Shown here in pieces: positions 60,201 to 64,000 of a DNA stretch of 64,000 nt. The DNA is from Piezodorus guildinii. Lineage: Eukaryota; Arthropoda; Insecta; Hemiptera; Pentatomidae. Numbering within the stretch: position 1 is the first letter of the stretch; the number at the start of each line of letters is the position of its first letter. The translations under genes were made by a program, and so were the position numbers. The stretch is taken from positions 14,433,791-14,497,790 of the forward strand of contig CM041294.1 in NCBI GenBank assembly GCA_023052935.1. Reading direction: 5' to 3'. The notes beneath the pieces are model-generated. The model was not told the origin of the DNA. It worked only from the letters and a program-made list of their open reading frames with translations, and made no database searches.

Positions 60201-63200
60201 AAATGGAAGAATACCAAGAAAAATTGAAGAAATGGAATAAACTCAAACATAAAAAAGTATGTTCTACGATGCGTTCAACTTTTAAATCTCATTATCCCTT
60301 GTCAAATATGGATGATTATTTTAATATAAGACTATAACATTCTTCATCAAATCTAATTAATAGCTTAACCTGTGATCTTCATTATCGATATTTGTTGTAA
60401 TAAATTTTTCATTATTATAGGAAGAAGGAATAAGTTCAGAAGATGAGCTAGAATCTTGTCCTGAGGATGAATCAAAAGAACCAGCAAAACCGAAAAAGGT
60501 GAGAGTGTCAACCCTAGAAACAATGATTAAAGGAGAGCTGTCAGAGTGTCTCAGACCTCCTGGAGAACCAGCGATCGAAGTTTATTTACTGGAGGATTTA
60601 AATATAACACAAAATACTGAACATGCTATGTAAGTCAGTATTTTTCTTGTAAACTTAATGTGGAAAAAAGCATTTTTTCAATTATAAAAAAACATCTAAA
60701 TATCTATACTATTGGGTTGTGTCACATGAAATGTCCATTTTCAAGGTAAAGGATTTTTATTAAAAATACGATATGAAAACAAGATAATTTTATTCGAAGT
60801 ATTTACATTCTTTTTCTACACATTTTTCTCAACGTGACACCAACTTTTTTATCCCCGAACTGAAAAACTCTGAGCTTTGGAGTGAAACAAAATCTGAAAA
60901 CGTACTTTTCACTTATCATAATTTTCAAAAAGTTTTCCTTTGACGAAGTTGTCTAAATTCCTGAACAGGTGGTAATCTGTTGGAGACAAGTCGGGAGAAT
61001 ATGGTGGGTGCGGAAGGGAAGAACTTCGTAGCCTAGTTCTTTCAATTTTTGCATGGTATATTTTGAAACATAGGGTCTTGCTGCCGCTCAGTGAGATCAT
61101 GAGGTACCCATGTATTGAGCTTTTTGTGCTGAGAGTCCATTAACTGTTTGGTAGGGGTTTCCTTCTACTGTATGTTTGAGAACATCGTTGTTGCGGACGG
61201 AGGTCTTCCTCGGGGCAAGTTTTCCAAGTCGGTATCCCCAGCTGAAAACTTAGCAAACCAACGGCGAATGGTCCGTTCATTAACACTACCTTCCCCAAAC
61301 GCCTTGCAAATATTTCTAGGGGCCTCAGCTGCTGAATGGCCGAGTTTAAACTCGTACACAAATATTACTCGAAAATCGCGTGTTTCCATGTTCATATTTG
61401 GAGGATGCTACCATTGGGTAGTTCTTCTACAAGTCTCTTCCATGTCATTTTTCTAATATCATATTTACTTGATGTATTTTTTTGAGTACAGTTGTAAATT
61501 TCAATAAATTATGTTTAAAAAAAAAAAAAAAAAAAAATATTTGGAGGTATACTAAAAAGTGGGTAATTGAATGGGAAGCTAATGTTTATAATACAAAGCT
61601 AGAGGATTAGTTACTGTTTACTTAAATGATTCCAAATGATTTACCTTTTAATTTTATAATAATTCAATTTTCCATTAATTTATCTTTTGCCTTAACAATT
61701 GATAAATCACAGGGGCAAACATTTAAACACGTAGGAATCAATTTATGTCAAAACTGCTTTTCACACGGCCAATTATAAGTCGCATTGCCAAGATTGGGTT
61801 GTGGAGAAAATCAGTATATTCTTCTGCCATGAGAAAATAAAACTAAAAATGTCATTTACGCAGAAGTAGTTTAAAATATATATATTTTTTTTTTAAACTT
61901 CTTAATCGCTATCATAATAACAGAAATTGACACAGACCCAGGTCCAAGCTTTTCTTATTTTCTAGAAAATTTCATAAAAATTACTTTGGTAGTCTTGAGA
62001 GATTCGGGGAGGCATCTGGCAAACAGTAAGTGGTTTATTAGTTACAAGTCTTTCCACCTCTCATGTTAGCTCCCAAGATTTTGTGATTGTTTCTTTCTTG
62101 ACAGCAACCTATGTTTATAACAGAGTGTAATCTGTGTCCAAATCATAATGGGGATTCAGCTTGAACCCCAACAATTACTAATAGAGTGAAACAGAAATTT
62201 CCTCTTATTATTTTAATGAGTATAAAATTAATTTATATAGTTTTTATTTTATCCTTCAACCATTACTGTAACTAATTGTATTAATTATAAAAATTAAAAT
62301 TAAGTATACATTTTTAAGGGAAGAAGAAAGGCGAAAAGTAACAAAACAGTGCCAAATAGCTGTTTCCCTCCAGGTAAACGGAAAACAGGTGGATAAAGCC
62401 ACTGGAACTCAAATGGACGAAACCTTTACTTCTCACTTGAATCACAGGTTCTGCCTTAAATTACAATCTCAGCCATCTAGTCTGTCTCTACTCATTACTG
62501 AGGCTGGAAATACGAATCTTTTTGGAAAAAAAAATATTGCTCAGATTTTCATACCAATCCCCGGAAGGTGAGAGAATCATAATTTTGTTAACTACTCATT
62601 CTTAACATTTTCATAAATTGATACTGGTAGAGCAATCAGTATCTTAGAGATAAGATTTTTAATTATTTCTTAATGCTTGTTTAAAATTAACTATTTTTTT
62701 TCTAGAATAAATACTGATTCTGCAGAATGGTGTGACTATGAATTCAGTTGCGGGGAACGCGTTGGACCTTTTAAGCATACAGGAATAGGTTGTGGCCAAC
62801 TAGAATTAAATATTAATGAAGAAAAAACTTTGTATACGAATGGTCTCCTGGCTGTCCGTGCTGGCTGGGCTGATCCTCTACCTAACATTCTCCATCAGCC
62901 AAAGCAAGTGAAAATTAAGTCTTAAATTTTATCATGTTCTGATGAATATGTTGAAAAATCAGATTATACATGTCTAATCTGTTTAATCAGAAAATATTGG
63001 GTTGTGTCACATGAAATGTCCGTTTTCAAGGTAAAGGATTTTTATTAAAAATACTATATGAAAACAAGATAATTTTATTCGAAGTATTTACCTTCTTTTT
63101 CTACACATTTTTCCCAACGTGACACCAACTTTTTTACCCCCGAACTGAAAAATTCTGAGCTTTGAAGTGAAACAAAATCTGAAAACGCACTTTTCACTTG

Positions 63201-64000
63201 ATCATCATTTTCAAAAAGTTTTCCTTTAACAAAGTTGTCTAAATTCCTGAACAGGTGGTAATCTGTTGGAGAGAAGTCGGGATAATATGGTGGGTGCGGA
63301 AGAACTTCATAGCCCAGTTCTACGGTTCTCCATTCAGTTGCACGGTATGTTTTGAAACATGGGGTCTTGCTGCCGCTCAGTGAGATCATGAGGTACCCAT
63401 GTATCGAGCTCTTTTACTTTCCCAATACACTTTAAATGTCTGGAAATGGTAGATGCACTTGCATTTAGTTGTGCTGAGAGTCCTTTAACTGTTTGGTAGA
63501 GGTTTCCCTCTGTACTTTTCCTACTGTATGTTTGAGGACATCGTTGTCTATTACGGACGGAGGTCTTCCTCGGGGCAAGCTTTCCAAGTCGGTATCCCCA
63601 GCTGAAAACTTAGCAAACCAACGGCGAATGGTCCGTTCATTAACACTACCTTCCCCAAACGCCTTGCAAATATTTCTAGGGGCCTCAGCTGCTGAATGGC
63701 CGAGTTTAAACTCGTACACAAATATTACTCGAAAATCGCGTGTTTCCATGTTCATATTTGGAGGTATACTAAAAAGTGGGTAATTGATTCGGAAGCTAAT
63801 GTTTATAATACAAAGGTAGAGGATTAGTAACTGTTTACTTTAAATATTTAAACATTCGGAAGAAAACAACAGAGACCTGCAAAATCCTTTATGTATTTCA
63901 GAAACCATAAAAATGGACATTTCATGTGAAACAACCCAATACAATGTTCAGATTCAAATTCATGTCTATTTCAGGCCGAATAAAGTGACAAAACCATCAC
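54059..64000 (+). CDS. CC2D2A: cc2d2a, N-terminal half (17 exons, runs off the right edge)
   Basis: This is a coiled-coil and C2 domain protein of the ciliary transition zone. In other animals CC2D2A belongs to the MKS/B9 (tectonic) complex that gates entry of membrane proteins into cilia. In an insect it would act in sensory neurons and possibly sperm. Seventeen exons splice in frame to about 834 residues: an acidic, Pro/Ser-rich N-terminus (1-290), the conserved block with PRFIEDEGLYVG and FWFGEDGEI (about 325-411), a charged helical region (501-602), and the start of a C2-type domain (about 660-826). The start is the first ATG of an exon followed by a good donor; the upstream sequence is A/T-rich and has no extending frame. 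Vertebrate CC2D2A is about 1,600 residues, so about half lies beyond the window. The identification rests on conserved blocks I recognise, not on a search. Exon 17 and the exon 16 donor are the least certain. Confidence 0.85.
54358..54585 (+). CDS. CC2D2A: cc2d2a exon 2
   Basis: Acceptor 'gatttag', 76 codons from SEDDDHEIVSF to PMAAKHQ, donor CAG|gttact; phase 0 on both sides. Ser/Pro-rich and probably disordered. The longer open frame at 54359-54610 lies in a different frame and is a shadow. Confidence 0.72.
54835..54984 (+). CDS. CC2D2A: cc2d2a exon 3
   Basis: Acceptor 'tttgcag', 50 codons (DIESTDHRHKADTGEN to RERVQAAK), donor AAG|gtaatg; phase 0. Confidence 0.75.
55075..55152 (+). CDS. 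CC2D2A: cc2d2a exon 4
   Basis: Acceptor after a T-run ('tttcaag'), 26 basic codons (ERAMAAGAFKAKMPR to SKSEE), phase 0. The donor GAG|gttttt is weak. An earlier donor-like 'gtaaat' at 55141 would bring the next exon into a stop, so this end is preferred. Confidence 0.68.
55229..55318 (+). CDS. CC2D2A: cc2d2a exon 5
   Basis: Acceptor 'tttatag', 30 codons (FDKDEDKVEEALKKHK to ATASVH), donor CAT|gtaggt, phase 0. The stretch is charged and likely helical. Confidence 0.75.
55446..55551 (+). CDS. CC2D2A: cc2d2a exon 6
   Basis: Acceptor 'gtttcag', frame VANIQSGYEFFSKGWEAP to AEQPP, donor A|gtaaaa leaving phase 1. The following intron (55552-56462) holds the unit with an antisense copy of exon 11. 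Confidence 0.78.
55896..56403. mobile_element. 508-bp unit with 30-bp TIRs carrying an antisense piece of cc2d2a
   Basis: The ends are perfect inverted repeats of 30 bp (55896-55925 and 56374-56403; core 'aaaatagtaggtttctaat'). Inside, 55928-56137 is the reverse complement of 57808-58016: the end of exon 11, its donor, part of intron 11, and the first about 40 bp of the HEL element there. A further 165 bp is unique. Then comes a hammerhead-like motif (56303-56341). An apparent 88-codon reading frame across it is a by-product, since it reads exon 11 backwards. Confidence 0.7.
56303..56341 (+). ncRNA. candidate minimal hammerhead ribozyme (intron 6 of cc2d2a)
   Basis: Stem I GAGTC/GACTC encloses CTGATGA, stem II GGGG-aagg-CCCC, then GAAAC and GTT. 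This is the order of a type I hammerhead with a stem III reduced to the A-U and C-G pairs, as described for ribozymes of Penelope-like elements and retrozymes. All core residues that I can check are present. Self-cleavage is inferred, not shown. Confidence 0.5.
56463..56627 (+). CDS. CC2D2A: cc2d2a exon 7
   Basis: Acceptor 'gttaccag', phase 1 in and out. Encodes KGESSDEEKLLVKDI, then GDWFPLYNHLAPELTDW, then CPSTSP before the donor gtttgt. The bases and frame join exactly to exons 6 and 8. Confidence 0.75.
57071..57212 (+). CDS. CC2D2A: cc2d2a exon 8
   Basis: Acceptor 'aacttacag', donor AA|gtcagt (phase 2). Carries the family block PRFIEDEGLYVGKRT followed by a basic stretch (VSWKRRNKLEQR). 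This was one of the two segments on which the gene was recognised. Confidence 0.85.
57306..57423 (+). CDS. CC2D2A: cc2d2a exon 9
   Basis: Acceptor 'tgtctag' and perfect donor CCT|gtaagt. Encodes FWFGEDGEIKGIQDPLEY and ends ELQVEYVP, phase 0. Confidence 0.85.
57507..57681 (+). CDS. CC2D2A: cc2d2a exon 10
   Basis: Acceptor 'tcttttag', 58 codons plus one base, donor G|gtatat. Encodes VYLLEIEVGHIVFRHHPLFS and HCIAERLRSL, a hydrophobic-patterned block conserved in the family. Confidence 0.85.
57766..57859 (+). CDS. CC2D2A: cc2d2a exon 11
   Basis: Acceptor 'ttctaag', donor AG|gtcagt, phase 1 in and phase 2 out. Encodes GGRLQALRNSRDHLLKLYAV and then TEDQSLLERANR. The last 52 bases and about 115 bases of the following intron recur in antisense in intron 6 (55972-56137) with only three differences. 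Confidence 0.85.
57972..58983 (+). mobile_element. HEL copy 23 in cc2d2a intron 11
   Basis: 'aaatctggtgcaggctacaa' through 'gaggaccctaaaatgtgtat'; the hairpin end is missing. A 160-bp insert with an A-rich end (58757-58920) splits its (CA)n tract. Confidence 0.78.
58757..58920 (+). mobile_element. retroelement tail inserted in HEL copy 23
   Basis: 'taacggcagtcccgtggtgg', 'aatgggtaagaaacccacac' and 'ccaccctcgtaaaa'-like end resemble 3' ends of R1-like LINEs. The target repeat is hidden in (CA)n. Assignment is tentative. Confidence 0.4.
59178..59569 (+). mobile_element. jockey-like LINE 3' end J7 with target duplication, in cc2d2a intron 11
   Basis: Open frame 59146-59436 includes SRIQSLQSKILRKILNAPYF, DLNVPYVADLACTRYHSF and RRLKRRWPRDLLV before TAG, then a 3' UTR and poly-A. 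Flanked by 'aaatttgttattta' (59164-59177 and 59570-59583). The undamaged frame points to a young insertion. Confidence 0.85.
59708..59737 (+). ncRNA. hammerhead-like motif of a second family
   Basis: CTGAAGA, stem II GGGA/TCCC and GAAACGTC match the core with the usual GTC cleavage triplet, but stem I does not pair well. Lies in cc2d2a intron 11, upstream of exon 12. Confidence 0.35.
59850..60050 (+). CDS. CC2D2A: cc2d2a exon 12
   Basis: Acceptor 'ttatttcag', donor GC|gttagt, phase 2. Encodes a charged helix (MRIEWLQEKKKERQHLKN) and then YKLRIVTREEDDHDWDNEF. The intron before it is about 2 kb and filled by a HEL copy and a jockey copy. Confidence 0.82.
60154..60256 (+). CDS. CC2D2A: cc2d2a exon 13
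   Basis: Acceptor 'ttctatag', donor AAA|gtatgt, phase 0 out. Encodes YLDELLEEAEEEYRREMEEY and ends LKHKK: strongly charged with heptad-like spacing, the coiled-coil part of the protein. Confidence 0.85.
60421..60629 (+). CDS. CC2D2A: cc2d2a exon 14
   Basis: Acceptor 'ttattatag', donor AT|gtaagt. An acidic linker (EEGISSEDELESCPEDE) followed by ECLRPPGEPAIEVYLLEDL, which leads into the C2-type domain. The next intron carries a mariner copy with a nested LINE tail. Confidence 0.82.
60712..61626 (-). mobile_element. internally deleted mariner M5 in cc2d2a intron 14
   Basis: Left TIR intact at 60712; the right TIR is lost near 61626. Same two deletions as M4, plus damage in the C-terminal frame. 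A LINE tail (61405-61536) has inserted into its 5' untranslated part. Confidence 0.78.
61405..61536 (+). mobile_element. LINE tail J8 inside mariner M5
   Basis: About 130 bp of jockey 3' UTR ('cagttgtaaatttcaataaa') plus poly-A, flanked by 'atatttggagg' (61394-61404 and 61537-61547). The target belongs to the mariner, so this insertion is the younger one. Confidence 0.85.
61627..62318. other. remainder of cc2d2a intron 14
   Basis: No recognisable repeat or frame between the end of mariner M5 and exon 15. Confidence 0.5.
62319..62567 (+). CDS. CC2D2A: cc2d2a exon 15 (C2-type domain)
   Basis: Acceptor 'tttttaag', donor AG|gtgaga. Encodes VSLQVNGKQVDKATGTQMDE, later FCLKLQSQPSSLSLLITEAG and IAQIFIPIPGR. 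The alternating beta-strand pattern matches the N-terminal C2-type domain of CC2D2A. Calcium-binding aspartates are not obvious. Confidence 0.85.
62706..62918 (+). CDS. CC2D2A: cc2d2a exon 16
   Basis: Acceptor 'ttttctag'. Encodes RINTDSAEWCDYEFSCGERV and later LLAVRAGWADPLPNILHQP, with an AxWxDP-type block typical of this domain. The donor is uncertain. 'CAA|gtgaaa' at 62908 has the better consensus but puts a stop two codons into the next exon; 'AA|gtctta' at 62919 keeps the frame open and is used here. Confidence 0.72.
62997..63939 (-). mobile_element. internally deleted mariner M6 in cc2d2a intron 16
   Basis: 943 bp, both TIRs and flanking TA (62995-62996 and 63940-63941). Minus-strand HTH frame at 63465-63755; C-terminal frame at 63075-63389. 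Keeps the second HTH linker that M4 and M5 lack, like M2. Fills almost the whole intron between exons 16 and 17. Confidence 0.82.
63975..64000 (+). CDS. CC2D2A: cc2d2a exon 17 (partial, cut by window edge)
   Basis: Acceptor 'tctatttcag'. In phase 2 from exon 16 it reads PNKVTKPS to the window edge. The preceding intron is almost entirely a mariner copy. Confidence 0.5.

Overview
The window looks like a gene-poor, AT-rich and transposon-dense stretch of an animal genome, most likely an arthropod and probably an insect. The reasons are the intron-containing ciliary gene, the mariner, jockey and RTE-like elements, and the tRNA-like SINEs. The order cannot be fixed from sequence alone. I see no CRISPR array, rRNA gene or intact tRNA gene.

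Layout. 1-53,500 is almost entirely repeats. The commonest is a noncoding family of about 0.9 kb, here called HEL, with at least 23 pieces on both strands. Its two ends carry subterminal inverted copies of ACTTTCACTTAC, and one end has a TA-rich hairpin, which resembles Helentron/DINE-1-type elements. Into and between these copies are nested: two foldback elements whose long arms are built of 21-bp and 112-bp tandem repeats (1622-4140 and 24251-27762); 5'-truncated non-LTR retrotransposons, several with clear target-site duplications (13832-14923, 30417-30819, 37690-40314, 59178-59569, 61405-61536); internally deleted mariner copies; a hAT relic (about 9616-11763); two or more SINE families; and a 31-bp minisatellite (49291-49957).

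The only host gene I can support is cc2d2a (coiled-coil and C2 domain containing 2A, a ciliary transition-zone protein) on the + strand. Seventeen exons from 54059 run past the right edge. They join in frame to about 834 residues, roughly the N-terminal half of the protein, up to the first C2-type domain. Its introns hold HEL, jockey and mariner insertions.

The most unusual structures are: (1) a 508-bp unit in cc2d2a intron 6 with 30-bp terminal inverted repeats. It carries an antisense copy of the exon 11/intron 11 boundary plus a HEL end, so the pre-mRNA could form a duplex of about 165 bp over a splice donor. (2) At least four sites fitting a minimal hammerhead ribozyme core (CTGANGA, stem II, GAAAC, GT-H, stem I), one inside that unit and two forming a 285-bp palindrome. 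(3) The two foldback elements, one of which interrupts a HEL copy whose empty site can be read from sister copies in the same window.
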